Assembly: GCA_019022495.1 (NCBI GenBank)
Contig: JAFEKR010000032.1
Coordinates: 605,423-669,422, forward strand
DNA length: 64,000 nucleotides
DNA from: Epichloe hybrida
Lineage: Eukaryota > Ascomycota > Sordariomycetes > Hypocreales > Clavicipitaceae
Direction of reading: 5' to 3'
In this document: positions 1 to 12,291 of the stretch, piece after piece
Layout of the letters: each line of letters opens with the position of its first letter
How positions within the stretch are numbered: position 1 is the first letter of the stretch
Notes under the pieces: generated by a model
Database searches by the model: none
What the model saw: the letters and a program-made list of their open reading frames with translations, nothing else
What the model was told of the DNA's origin: nothing
Translations under genes and position numbers: made by a program

Positions 1-1570
1 AAGCTTGCCAATGGATTGATTGTCTGAAGTCATCAAACGTCATAAAGCAGTCAATCAAGTCCATCTTTTGTGTGAAATGGTCTCATTTCCCTAGCCCCGG
101 CCCTGCACCACATAACCCTTGTCAACGTTGGCTTGAGTCTCCTTTGTGATTACGTCCGTAATAGTCCGTAGATTGTTCGCATCACACATGATATCAGCAG
201 GCAGTACGGCGTATACCTGGACAGGCCACTTCCGGAAGCCTGAATTGGGCTGATAACGTCAACACCGCTTCCTACCTTTCTTGTCCGAGATCTGGTAGGC
301 AGGTATCTTTCGCCAGGCACCATGCCTCCCGTACGGACTCTCTTCCTCATGCGCGCGTCTTCTTGCTGCATCATCGCATTGCAGCCTTGCAAAGCATCTG
401 CCGTTTTGCACAAAGCGACAGGCATCTGCAAACAGATTGCTGTACATACGGATTACCAGAACAGGGTTGGAGATTTCAAGTCAAACGAGTTTATGTATGT
501 ACAGTCGACCCCACCCCACCGAATGGGGCCAAACCTATGTACATATGTATAGCGTGACAGCGCTAATCAATCCACCCACTTCTTCCACGTTGACGGTTGT
601 CTCGTCTCGTCTGCGCCGCTCGCTGTCACACAAGGTCGTCAGACAATTCGATTGCTTTCCAACCTTCGTTCTCGACCGTAGTCATGGCGAAGCTTCACTG
701 CGCAGGCGTCCGGTATCTGATGAGGTGGCTCCACGCGTGAGCAGGAGGGGACCATACATAGAAGTACATGTACACGTACGGATCCGTATGTACACGGGAT
801 ATTCCACAGTCCACCAGACCATGGAATAAGTAATTCTGGTGCTCAAGTTGGTCTGGTGGCTGATGGCTGATGCCCCCCCGTTGCCCCCGTTGCCCCCGTT
901 GCCCCTTTCCCATTGCCCCCCCCAGCTCTTCACGCCGCCAAGCCCCCAGCGAGCCGTCGGTCGAAGGGCCCCCTCCCAAAGGTACGTACCCGAGCAGACA
1001 GCTGCCACGACGCATCCATTACTACCTGCACTCGACTCCCTTCGTCTCTTCCCACCGTGCACCACCATCCTCTTGTCCTCAGTCTATTATCCAGAGCTGG
1101 GCTTTCCCCCTCTTTCCTCATCTCGTCCATCCCGTACCGCCTTCCTTTCTCCCTCATCATCACCACGGCACTGTTTGTCCTTTTGCACGCTCCTTGGCTC
1201 TGGTCGAGCTCGCTTTTGCAACCCAGCCGCAATCCCACCCTCCTTTTGGCAACCACCGTGCATCACATCACATCCGTACCAGCCTAAGCCTAAGCTCCGA
1301 GGGCCTCGCTTGCTACTGTCTCTAAAGCTACATGTAGCTTTCAGCCAATCTTGAAACAGCCGCCAGCCATCTATCTTGCGCAACGCATCGATCATATAAC
1401 CCCTCGACAGGAACAAAGACAATACACACTCGACTACCAAAACCCCCCCCTCTCTCCAGGAACTTGATTGTCACACGCTTGCCGTCGTGCATCGCATCGA
1501 CCGGCCGCACTCGACGTGCTTCCCAAATACTTTCATCCAACTGTGTGCTGTGCGCCCCTGAGTACCCATC
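1..1570. other. Intergenic and probable 5' leader of ssd1
   Basis: I see no supported gene here. The open frames are short, overlap on both strands and are proline/serine-rich translations of pyrimidine tracts (about 870-1160 and 1440-1460). The last few hundred bases are C/T-rich, as is common in long leaders of filamentous ascomycete genes, and run straight into the ssd1 start codon. The stretch includes a perfect 12-base palindrome TACGGATCCGTA at 777-788 and an 18-base palindrome at 1324-1341. Confidence 0.6.
1324..1341. promoter_or_regulatory. 18-bp perfect palindrome containing ATG-TAG
   Basis: AAAGCTACATGTAGCTTT equals its own reverse complement. It lies about 230 bases ahead of the ssd1 start codon. 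Its centre reads ATG TAG (1332-1337), a start codon followed at once by a stop. If it is transcribed it could form a 9-bp-stem cruciform-like structure or act as a minimal uORF. The transcription start is not known, so the role is inference. Confidence 0.4.
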
Positions 1571-4500
1571 ATGGAGCAGCAACAGCAACAGCAACAACAA
1601 CCGCAGCAGCCGACTGCCGGTGTCCCTGGACCTACTGGAAGAAGGCTGCACATCGCTCATCGGCGAAGCCCTTCGGAGCTGACCCCATTGATGAGCATGT
1701 TTGCCAATCCTGGAAGTAAGTTGTCACTCATCTCGTTCAACGTCAGAGCCAAACTTGCCTTGGCCATTCATTACAAAGGGCGTCTGTGTCTCGCTCCATC
1801 GCTTCCTTCAATTTCCCTCATCTCCCGTGTGTTCGATGTGTGCTCGGAAAATGCCCACTATCAATCTTCACAACCACTTGTTGTTTGTCCCGCGCTTGGA
1901 TCATTTCAGATGACTGACTTTTCATTCTTTTTCTTTTATTACTAGTGGAACAATTGGCTATCCAGCAGCAAATCGAGCTGTTGCAGCAGCAACAACAGCA
2001 GATCCAGGCTACCCATCAGCAGTATGTCAACATGGGCATGATGCCTCCAGGCCAACCTCTTGGCCCTAACGGCGCATTCAATCCTTTACAACCCATGGGC
2101 AACGCTTTTCAATTCCCCAACCAAATGGGACAGCAGAGCATGGCTCCTCCAAGTCAATCACATACACATCGCCGTAATCAGTCGGCAATGCCTAACATGG
2201 GCATGGGCCCTCCTCCTGCACCATCCTCTGGCGCCTCTGGATCTACCTTTGGCAACTTCGAAGCCCCCCAGACCCAAAATCGAGAGAACGCCGGTGGCCG
2301 TGGAGGTCGCGGCGGAGGCTCTGGTGGCGGCCATCAGCGACGTCATTCCCTTGCCTTGGCTGATGCTAAGAAGGCTGCCGAGATCGCACAGCAAAAGCGT
2401 ACTACCAGCGGATTTCAGTTCCCTGGCCCTTCCGCGGCGGGCTCGGACAAGCCAGATGACGAAAACACGCCAATCTCTGCATCTTCTAATTTGGACATTT
2501 CCATCGCCCAAGGCTCCAACAGGGGCCGCGGCGGACATGGACGAAGTCAAAGCATGGCTGTCAACAGCCGAGGGGGCTCTGGTCTACGTTCCAGTGCATT
2601 CAACACTGGGGGAGACAATGAGTCCCGCCGTGGAGGTGGTCATGCGCGGACCGGATCCAGGAACTTTGAGGGCAACTGGCGCAACCAGGCCCAAGGTCAA
2701 GACTCTCCCGGCAACGCCGGCCAAGCACCTTCATTCCAGCCTGGCCATAGATCCCGAGGCTCCATGAACCAGTCTGTATCGTCTATTGGCGCATTCCAGT
2801 ATAACCCAAATCAGCAACCTCAGCTCATGCAGCTGCCAGGCCAGATGATGATGCCGCAAATGTATGGCCAGCAGCTGAACCCGATCCAGCTCAGCCAGTT
2901 GCAAGCTCTTCAAGCCGCTCAGATGAATGGTCAGCAGTTCCAGGGGCTTCAGGCTTCGCAGCATGCTGGCCAGATGGGCGGCCAGCAGCAACAGCAGCAG
3001 AGAAAGACGCTGTTCACCCCATATCTACCACAGGCGTCTCTCCCAGCCCTTCTCGGTGACGGGCAGTTGGTCTCTGGTATTCTCCGAGTCAACAAGAAAA
3101 ACCGAAGTGATGCTTACGTGACCACCCAAGATGGTCTCCTCGATGCTGACATTTTCATCTGCGGTAGCAAAGACCGTAACCGTGCATTGGAGGGTGACCT
3201 CGTCGCCGTTGAGCTTTTGGACGTTGACGAAGTATGGTCCCAGAAGCGAGAGAAGGAAGAAAAGAAGAAACGCAAGGACATCACAGACACTCGCTCTGGC
3301 TCCACGAACCAGGGAAGTCAAAATTCCGGAAACAATGATGACAACAATCCTCCCGAGGGTGGCCTCCGACGACGTGGAAGTCTGCGCCAGCGACCCACGC
3401 AGAAAAAGAATGACGATGTCGAAGTTGAGGGCCAAAGTCTCCTGCTCGTCGAGGAGGAGGAAATCAGCGATGACGCCAAACCATTGTATGCTGGTCACGT
3501 TGTGGCAGTTGTCGAGCGTGTTGCCGGGCAAATGTTCTCTGGCACTCTGGGTCTGCTCCGTCCCAGCAGCCAGGCTACCAAGGAGAAGCAGGAGGCCGAG
3601 CGTGCCGCCCGTGATGGCTCCAACAATCGCCACCATGATGGCCGTCAACAAGAGAAGCCCAAAATCGTGTGGTTCAAGCCCACAGACAAACGTGTGCCAC
3701 TCATCGCCATTCCAACGGAACAGGCCCCTCGAGACTTCGTCGAGAAGCATCAAGATTACGCCGATCGCATCTTTGTCGCATGTATCAAGCGATGGCCCAT
3801 CACTTCCCTGCACCCATTCGGTACCCTCGTTGAACAGCTTGGACGTATGGGCGATCTCAAGGTGGAGACGGACGCCTTGCTACGCGACAACAACTTCTCC
3901 TCTGATGAGTTCTCCGATGCTGTTCTGCGCAGTGTAGGACTTCAAGACTGGTCTGTTGCCAAGGAGGAGGAAGCCGAAGTATCGTCACGCCGTGACTTCC
4001 GTGAAGAGAAAACCTTCACCATCGACTTCAATGGAAGCGCCGAGCTCGGAAACGCTGTCCATGTCAAGTCCCGCCCCGATGGCAAGATTGAAGTTGGTAT
4101 TCACGTGCCGGATGTTGCCCACTTTGTCAAGCCCAACTCGCTCGTCGACCGGGAGGCGAAGAAGCGCGGAACTTCTGTGCAACTCATCAATCGCTTCTGC
4201 GCCCTGCTCCCGGCCAAGCTCTCCAGTGAAGTGTGCTCTCTCGGACCCGACCAGGAACGTTTTACCGTCTCTGTCGTGTTCAACGTCAACCCCAACAATG
4301 GATCTGTCGCCGAGGGCGATAGCTGGGTTGGCAAGAGTATCATCAAGAGCTCGGGCAAAATTAGTCTGAAGGAAATTGATCAGGCCGTTGAAAACTCGGC
4401 AGATTACAGCAATGAGGCTGCTCCCGTCAAGACGATCCAGATCCTCCAGGCGATAGCACAGAAATTCCGCGAAGCGCGCTTGGGTACGGGAGGAGAGCCC

Positions 4501-5811
4501 ATTGCTCCCCTGCGCCTATTCCAGCAACTGGATGATGAGAACAATCCTGTGCAGGACAATATTTTCAATTCTACTCCAGCTCTGGAGCTGGTTGAAGAGT
4601 TGATGCACAAGGCCAATGCCTACGTTGCCCAGCGCCTGGCCGAAGGCTTGCCCGAAAAGGCGCTGCTCCGCCGCCAGGCCTCGCCTAACCCACGTCGACT
4701 GCAGACGTTTGTTGAGCGGATGAATGCTCTTGGTTTTGACATTGATGCCTCTGGAAGCGGTGCTCTCCAGAACAGCTTGTTCAAGGTTGAAGATGCTGAC
4801 CTTCGCAAGGGCATGGAGACAGCTGTACTCAAGGCCATGCACAGGGGCAAGTACTTCATCACGGGCAAGACACCGAAGCAGCTGTGGCCACATTACTTCC
4901 TCAATGTCCCACTGTACACGCACTTCACCAGCCCCACCCGTCGATATGCCGACATCATTGTTCACCGTCAGCTGGAGGCCGTTCTGTCGGACGGCAAGAT
5001 TGAATTTGCCGACGACCTGGATGGTCTCGTCAAGACGGTAGAGGCCTGCAACACCAAGAAAGAATCGGCACAGAATGCGCAGGACCAAAGCATTCACATC
5101 GAGTCGTGCCGTGCCATGGACAAGAAGCGACAGGAGGCCAATGGCGATCTCATCGCCGAGGGTATTGTCCTCTGCGTATACGAATCGGCATTCGACGTGC
5201 TCATTCCTGAATGGGGCTTCGAAAAGCGGGTGCACTGTGACCAGCTGCCCCTAAAGAAGGCCGAATTCCGAAAGGAGAAGCGGGTGCTGGAGCTCTACTG
5301 GGAAAAGGGCGTCCCCAGCTCTGCCTTTGTTCCTGAGGATGAGCGGCCCAAGGCCGCTGCATCGCAGAGAATGATCAACGCCATGGCAGCTGCTCGCCAG
5401 GCTGAGGCGGCTGAGAGAGCCAAGAAGGAGCGAGAGGAGGCTGCTCGCAAACAGACGGTGACAGGGACCATGTCTACAGATGATGTCGATGCCTTGTTTG
5501 ACGACGACGACGAAGGCAACACGTCTGACATGACAGAAGCCATGGCTGGAGCATCTCTCGCGGAACGTCCTACTCAGAGCGTACCGGGATCGCCCGCTCG
5601 CTCTTCGTCAAATGCTGGCACCCTGCACCGAACCCGGTCCGACTCAAAGGTACCCGTCACCGATGCGGCCGAGACGCGCTCGACGAACAGGGAGAAGTAT
5701 TTGAACATGTTCAAGCTCAGGGAAGATGGCGGAGACTACATTCAGGATGTGACGGAAATGACTCGGGTACCCATCATTCTGAAGACGGACCTGAGCAAGA
5801 GCCCGCCGTAA
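1571..5811 (+). CDS. ssd1: Ssd1/GUL-1-type RNA-binding protein (pseudo-RNase II)
   Basis: Exons 1571-1715 and 1946-5811 give 1336 aa. The donor is GTAAGT, the acceptor is TAG, and a codon is split across the junction as A|TG. Family knowledge: Ssd1 (GUL-1 in Neurospora) binds mRNAs for wall and polarity proteins, is controlled by NDR/Cbk1-type kinases, and is a degenerate RNase II homologue. Seen here: a Gln/Gly/Asn-rich disordered N-terminus (1-~400) with QQQ runs, RGG-like and arginine/serine patches; a cold-shock-like OB region from about 403 (LFTPYLPQASLPALLGDGQ); an RNB-like domain from about 735; the conserved SPTRRYAD near 1043; and a charged C-terminal tail. The first RNB acidic cluster, DxxxxDxDD in active enzymes, reads TIDFNGSAELGNAV, so exonuclease activity is probably absent. 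Several HxxRxxS/HRRxxS sites, such as RRHSLA, fit the NDR-kinase target type. The Met at 1571 is the first in frame. Identification is firm. Confidence 0.93.
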
Positions 5812-7317
5812 GTCACCCAATTTTTTTTTTTTTTTTTTTGGAAAGAGTCATGTGTGTGACGTGAGATGGAGAAACTTGACGCTAATGCCACAATGAACAG
5901 ATGCCTGACTATTCGATCGCTGAACCCATATGCTTTGTAAATTACAGAACAAGGCCCAGTACGAAATACGACCTTGGAATCAGACTGAAGCCAGAAAGCG
6001 GCGATGCGCACCGGTCGGGGCAAGGCGGAAAAGAGATGGAGAGGCGCAACACAATTGAAAGAGCTTGTGGAGCTTGGCTTCTTTTTCTCCTGGTGAAGGC
6101 TCCCTCAGCAGCCCAATGATGTGTGTTTTACAAGATATCGTACAGGTAGCAGATGCAAGTCATGGAGCCGACGGACAGATGGCATCTAGGGACCGAAGGG
6201 AAAAAAAAAATGAGAAGTAGTGGCACGGCACGGTGGCGATGCAGTTGAGAGACAAGGAAATGGAAGCAAGCCACGATTGATCATGTGCATATATGTTTTG
6301 TGCCAATTAAAAAAAAAAGTCCATGTCGGTAAAAGGGCTCTGTACAATGGGTCTGGGAAGATGGCAATTGGGGAAAGTGGCAGCTCATGACTGACTCCGT
6401 GTAGGCCAACTTGGTCACGTCACGTCGCGTCGTGGAAGAGCCAGTCGCGGAAGAAGCGAGGAAAGGCTGAGATGATGATGATGATGACTGCATCGGAGAT
6501 GATATAAGCCGTGGAAGTTGGTCATGTGGCGGCTCGGGGGGGACTACTTGGTTTGCTCGCGAGCTCGATTCATGAGAGAAATCGAAACGCGGCAAGAGGT
6601 ACTGACTGACTGGGGAAGTGTGTCAGGACAGTTTCGGGGGGTGGCCGGACCGGCGGCGCCCACCGGCCAAGGGCATGATGCAATGAATTGTCTGCCGGGT
6701 CGCGGCTTCGTTTGCATCGTGTCGCCCCTGGCCCGTCTGTTCTCTCCCCCCCCCATTTTTCGCAGCTCGCAACGAGAGCAAATCAGGAGAAAAAGGGGGG
6801 GGGGGGGGGTGTTGAGCCCGCCTCGGCTGCCCGGCCAGCCGTGCGCAGCATAATGGGGGTCGGTTTGATACTCTTTCTGATGGAAGTCGGGGGGGAAAGA
6901 TGGGAAAGATGGGAAAGATGGAGGTGGATGCGCCGCAAGTGAGATCTGGGAGATCTGGAGGACTTGAATAGAATCACTACTTTAGTCGCCCATCCCACTG
7001 GCACCCATTCCCTGTTCTACCTCTACCGCCTCTCTTTTTCACCTTTCATCCATCCTTCTCCCCCTCTCTCTCTTTGCATTTTTCTCGCTCTTTTTTTTTC
7101 TTCCTTCTCTTCTTCTCTTCTTCCCATCTCGATACAGCTGGCCTGCATGATCAAAAATTACAAGTTACACCACTATTCTAATTTCACTTTGCGAATTCTT
7201 GTCGAGAACGAAGCCGCCGTGCCATTTTACTTTTTTCCCCCACCTATACTACATATTTCTATCCCGCGGGTTGGTTCAGGTTTTCCACTTGACGAGAACA
7301 ACACGACAGGAACGGCG
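5812..7317. other. Intergenic, ssd1 3' side and rds1-like promoter
   Basis: No supported gene. It contains a T20 run just after the ssd1 stop (5821-5839), short A runs at 6200 and 6309, a G-run at about 6796-6809, a GGGAAAGAT triplication at 6890-6920, and a C/T-rich leader (7015-7140) ahead of the next gene. An open frame from 6964 joins in frame to the next protein but has no coding look, being pure leader-type composition. Confidence 0.6.
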
Positions 7318-7417
7318 ATGATCAGAATGGGCTTGCGCAAAGCGGCTGCGCTGGCGTTGCTGGCGTGCGCGGCGTGCACGGCGGGCGCGTTCCCCGTCGT
7401 CGCGCGATCCAACGAGA

Positions 7418-7450
<33 letters not shown>

Positions 7451-8401
7451 GCGGCGGACTGACTGACCCTGACATTCTGCAATTGTGAGAGAGACCCCCG
7501 TCCACCCCCGTCCACCCCCGTCCACCCCCGTCTTCTTGGGCTTCTTGGGCTTCATCGGCTAACCTGCTGGCACAGCGCCCTCACGCTCGAGCACCTGGAA
7601 GAGGCCTTCTACCGCACGGGCTTCGCCAAGTTCCCCGACTCGGACTTTGAGGCGCTGGGGCTCAATGCGGAGCAGGTGCGCGACCTCAAGAAGATTGGCA
7701 GGACGGAGCAGGAGCACGTCGTGTTCCTGCAGTCGGCGCTCGCGCAGGCGGGCGTGCAGCCGGTGCAGCCGTGCGAGTACGACTTCCGCTTCACCGACGC
7801 CAAGGCCATGGCCACGACGGGCGCGCAGCTCGAGAACGTCGGCGTCTCGGCCTACCTCGGCGCCGCCAAGCTCATCCGGGACCCGGCCATCCTCACCGCC
7901 GCCGGGTCCATCCTGACCATCGAGTCGAGGCACCAGAGCTCCCTGCGCGTGCTGCTCGGCCAGACGGCCGTCCCCCAGGCCTTTGACGCACCCCTCGGCC
8001 CCAGGGCCGTCTTCTCCATGGCCGCCCCCTTCATCCGCTCGTGCCCGCCCGGCTCCAACCTCGCCATCGAGCCCTTCCCGCCCCTGGCCATGATGGACCA
8101 ACCGCAGCCGCAGCCGCAGCCGCAGCCGCAGCCGCAGCCGCCCGCCGCGCTGGCCGCCGGCTCCATGCTCAGGGTCAGGGCCACCGCCGGCGCCTCCGCC
8201 GCCGCCACCCACTGCGCCTTCACCTCGGGCGGCGTCGTCCCCGGCGGCACCGCCTTCACCAGCTTCTCCGAGACAGAAGGTTGCCAGATCCCCCAGGGCG
8301 TCGCCGGCGTAACTTACCTGTCGCTGTCGAGGGCCGCCCCCGTCGACGGCGTGCTCAGGGACGAGGACACGGTCGCCGGCACCATGATCCTGCCGCTGTA
8401 A
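7318..8401 (+). CDS. Secreted Rds1-like ferritin-fold protein
   Basis: Exons 7318-7484 and 7576-8401 give 330 aa. The donor is GTGAGA, the acceptor is ACAG, and TT|C encodes Phe at the junction. The N-terminus is a signal peptide (about 1-24, alanine-rich, ending near AGAFPVVA). The junction region DILQFALTLEHLEEAFY is the hallmark start of the ferritin-like helix of fungal Rds1 proteins. It is followed by helical segments with ExxF and EQEHVVFL, and by SILTIESRHQSSLR, a second metal-site-type helix (E, H). A run of alternating Pro-Gln (coding microsatellite near 8100-8138) interrupts the C-terminal part. The family is named after a fission yeast gene induced by stress or glucose and AMP; its biochemical role is not known. 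Met at 7318 or 7327 would both give a signal peptide; I chose the first. Tandem CCCCGTCCA repeats lie in the intron. Confidence 0.85.
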
Positions 8402-9389
8402 TGAAAGACTTTTTTTTTTTTTTTTTTTTTTAACCTTTTTTTTTGTTTTTCCTTTTAATAATTTTTCTTATTCTTTTGGACCCCTCGCACATGCCACATG
8501 CAGAAGCAAATGCGTGCGGATGTGGTGCGTTTTCGCCACACAGAGAGGGGGGTCTCCTGAAACAAGGCCTGGAGCAATGCGCGTGTCAGGTCGAGGCAGA
8601 TGGACCCTACATGTACCCTATTCCAAATAACAAGCGAGAATCAAGTCTTGTCATGTCATGTCATGGCTTTTCAGCATCGGCCCGGCCATGGGGGCGTCGC
8701 GAGAGAGAGTGGACGAACACTTGAGGCGCCATCATTCGTTCATGTACTTACTACAATGTAGTACACCCGCGATGCACTTCACGGCCCGCATCAAGCAACA
8801 TTTCGTAAATATTTCCATCGCCTTGACTTATTGATTGACCTGGTATAATCGACTGCATTCATCTTTGCGCCCAACACGGCCTTCCCCCTTCATGACTCCT
8901 GGTTTTTTTTTTCTTCTTTTTTCTTCTTTTTTTTTTTTGCCTTCTTCATTGCAGTCATGTTGGCCCCCCATGTGGGCATGCACGCCTCCTCGTCTCCTTT
9001 TTCTCGTGCACAACCCATATACAATACACGCTCTCGTCACCACGACCAAGTTTGACCCAACGAATCTAATAGCCTGCACGGCCCCCCCCCCCCTCGTGTC
9101 CCCCTGTCTGCTGCTCCAGTCCGCTCGGGCCGTGCCCGACAATTGCTGTGCCTTCATGCCAAGTAACTGCTTCTGTCCAAGTGAATGGACTTGATATACC
9201 GACAAGAGAAGGAGAAACGATGAAAACAAAATCCCTGCTTTGAGTGTAGTCCTGTTTGCCCGCCCGCATTCTCCTTGAGTCGCCTTCACACAAAAATCAT
9301 GCCATTGCTGATGATACCTGCTGCTTGTCCGCCTGACCGGCTGAACGTGACGTGCAAACATGACACCACGCATTTTGCTGTCGGCGGGT
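8402..9389. other. Intergenic between convergent rds1-like and mkt1
   Basis: This is the space between two convergent genes. It holds T-rich runs at 8409-8431 and 8905-8940, a C-run near 9081-9093, and a short direct repeat TGTCATGTCATG at about 8650. Open frames on both strands are short and low in complexity. I see no gene. Confidence 0.6.
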
Positions 9390-12291
9390 TCAGAAAGGCC
9401 GGGCGTCCAAATATGCCTGAGCCTTGACCCACGCCGTCTTGTCTGCTTTGGGGAGCTCGTCAGCCGCCAGAGTCTGCACGCCTTGGTTGAGGGCATTCAC
9501 AAAGTCGACACAGATTCCAAAGTCTTCGGTCAATGCTTCGGCAAACGGTACAAAGGTCTCGGGGAAGGCTTCAAGGCGCTTAGCCCGCTTCTCCTTGCTG
9601 TCCAAGACTTCATCCTCGTCGAAGAATGTACGAACAGCAATGCCAAGCCCGATATCAGGCTCTTGCAAGAAGGGAAGTCTTCATAAAAAAAAAAAAAAAA
9701 AAATTAGCTCCAAGTCGTGCCGAGGAGAAAAGAAAACATGAGTTCAAGGAACGCCTACCTCTGGCTAATGTCCAGGTAATCATCTCGCTCTCTCTTGCAC
9801 TGCCCGTACATAAACATGGAGGCTACAATGGCCTCGACCAAGTCGCGGTCAGCCTCACGAACAGCCGTAGATAGAGAGCGGAATGCCAAAAGACTCTTGT
9901 TAAGAGGTCCAGTGTACCCGTACGCTTGATGTCGCAGCTTGAGCAACGTAGCGCACTGGCTGATCAGTACCAAGCTCGACTTGTCTTCGTCGGTGCCGCG
10001 GCGAGGCAAACCGGCGATGCCTTCCTGATGCTTCGCTCCCAGTACGCCTAGTCTGATCAGTTCAAAAGCGAGCAAGGCTGCCTCGTCGAGCCCGGGAACA
10101 TCGGGACGATTCTCGCTGGCATCCTTGAGCGCAAGCAGAGTCGTTGCCAGTGCGTTGCCCCATTTGGTCAAGGTATGCGAGTCATTGACGTAACCACGCA
10201 GGTGGAGGAATCGCCAGATGGCAACAGATGTCACCATTTCCATGCTGTCAATGCCTCTAATCTTGTTCCCCTTGGCCAGGGTCTTGGCCACGAAATCCAG
10301 ATTCGCAAGGGCCAAGACTTCGAGGTAGATGGGACCAGCAAAATCTGCCGGGAAAACGCTGCGCAAGTCGCTCTCCTTGACATCCCAAGTACCCACCAGC
10401 TTGGAAGGGGCTGGCTGCAGAGCACGATGGTTAATCGTGTACGAGAACTTGGGGTCAAACCAGACGCGCATGGTGATATCCTTGTGACCGATGCCTCGGT
10501 GAACGCGGGGAATCATCAAGCCCAGGGCCTGCTCCTTGACCGGAACGAGTTTTGTGGTGACGAGGTTCCTGTACTCAGCAGACACGACACCGTCCAGAGT
10601 CGGCTGCACGAGTATCTGACCGTGTGTTATACTGTTCAGATTTCGTGCACCAATCAGACCGGTGTTGAGGTAGTGGAAGAGCTCTTCTGGTAGTTGAAGC
10701 CCGAGGTATTCGTGATTGTCCTTGGTGAGCTGATTGAAATCGTTTACGGTTACTTGGCCCGTTTCCGAGATGTAGATGAAGTGGTGGATGGCCATGCGAG
10801 CCTTGCGGTACTTGTCCAGCCAGTTGGCGTCTTGGGCTTGCAGAATGTCGTTGAACGAATTGCAAGCGTTGGCGACACCTTTATCCGAAGTCCTCAAGAT
10901 ATTGACCGCATCGCCAATGGTGAAACGGCTCGGATACATGGCGTTGTCCAGCAGAGGCGGGAATGTGGGCAGAAAGGAGGTCCCTGTCATGAGCAAGGCG
11001 TCAATGAACATGGGCTCGGCCACGCTGAGGGCTCGCATAATCTTCTTTTTTGAGATGGCCGAAACCAGCTTTGCGTCCCAATCGAAGCCTCGAATAATAG
11101 AATCCTTGATCGGGTAGAGAAGGAGCTCTTGGGGTCCCATGACAGCGGAGCATTGGTCGGAATCGATTAGCTCAAAGTAGGCCAGCTTTTTCGGCATGTG
11201 TCAGAACTTTTCAACCCTCTTTTCTCATATTGTGTGTTACGATTGAAATTGGGTCCGTCATACCTGAGCGCATGCGTTGTAGGGAGGTACCAGGAAATGC
11301 AGCCCTCGCCTTTTCAGGATTGCCTGCAGTAGAGGGTACAGGTTTTGGACGTTGTAAGCGCCTAACAAAGATTTAGTGCTGAATTCTTCTGCTTTCCTAC
11401 TTGACTCGGGGGCAGGGAAGGGAGTTGCCAAAATTGGCACCTACCTGGATTGGCTCCGAACGTAGTGACGGCTTGTTCAGCTTCCGAACGCGAGTACAAA
11501 TTCCATGCCTCGTCCGTCTTCTTGTTTGCTGCACGCCTGCGCTCAAGACCGACCTCATCCTGTCCAGTCATGGACTGTCCATCGAAAACAAAAAATGGCA
11601 CGATGCGGCTCCTTTCCCACTGATCCAGGTTCTGGTTGATATGTGTCTGGATGCCTGTCAAACCGCCGAGGGCCGAGAGAAGGGGTTCGTGGGCTGGAGG
11701 GGTGTCGAGCAGCTGGCTCAAGTAGTACGTCGCATCAACGGCGATGGAACAATCTTCGAGCTCAGAAACATCGTGGGAACTAGAAATTCGATGGGTGTCA
11801 GTACTTTATCGTCTGGCTTCGCCAAATCGTGTTCGTGGAGGGGCGGGTCAGGAGAGGTGGTTGAATTTTTGGGTCGTCGGCTAGGCCATAAACATACGTT
11901 GCCTGGGCATAGATGTACGAATCCTCGATGATAACTATTGAATGTGAATCAAGTCAGCTTCTCGAGCACAACTGCAACAAGATTCACAGCGTATTTCGGG
12001 GTAATCGGAATGTCGGTGTAGCCGTTGAAAAGCTGTTGGCCAAGCATCGCAAGGAAAACACGTGGGTGGGAGGGACCTGACGAGCTCAAACGCCGCGACG
12101 CAGCTTGTGCCATTCTTCCTGGAGCCCAGACAGCCGACCTCGTTGTGCAGAGGGCGCAAGCAGCATGACGACCCCATCAATCACCAAAAAAAGTGCACAT
12201 GCAGCTGGTTTTCACCCACAAGACTTGCGAGTGCCCATCAGGCAGGGAAAGGGCCGGGGCAATGGAACAAGAGGCTTTACTCACACGGCAT
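9390..12291 (-). CDS. mkt1: Mkt1, FEN/XPG-fold post-transcriptional regulator
   Basis: Proposed exons, in order of translation: 12291-12285, 11934-11898, 11779-11445, 11361-11264, 11185-9759, 9678-9390, giving 730 aa. Every junction is GT-AG and keeps frame. Family knowledge: Mkt1 works with Pbp1 (ataxin-2) on translation and stability of mRNAs and is a degenerate FEN-1/XPG homologue. Seen: an N-domain with IAVDATYYL and FFVFDG; an XPG-I-like region (PPYNACAQLAYFELIDSDQC) where the acidic FEN catalytic residues are largely lost; then the Mkt1-specific middle and C-terminal domains up to a C-terminus ending DARPF. The last intron carries a run of about 19 A on the + strand. Exons 2-6 are secure. 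The first exon is only 7 nt (ATGCCGT, then GTGAGT) with a 350-nt intron, chosen because no in-frame ATG precedes exon 2, so the start is tentative. Confidence 0.88.

Noticed and set aside
839..1354. Open frame of 171 codons ahead of ssd1
   Set aside because: It is Pro/Ser-rich from C/T tracts, overlaps similar frames on both strands and has no family features; it is more likely leader or intergenic DNA.
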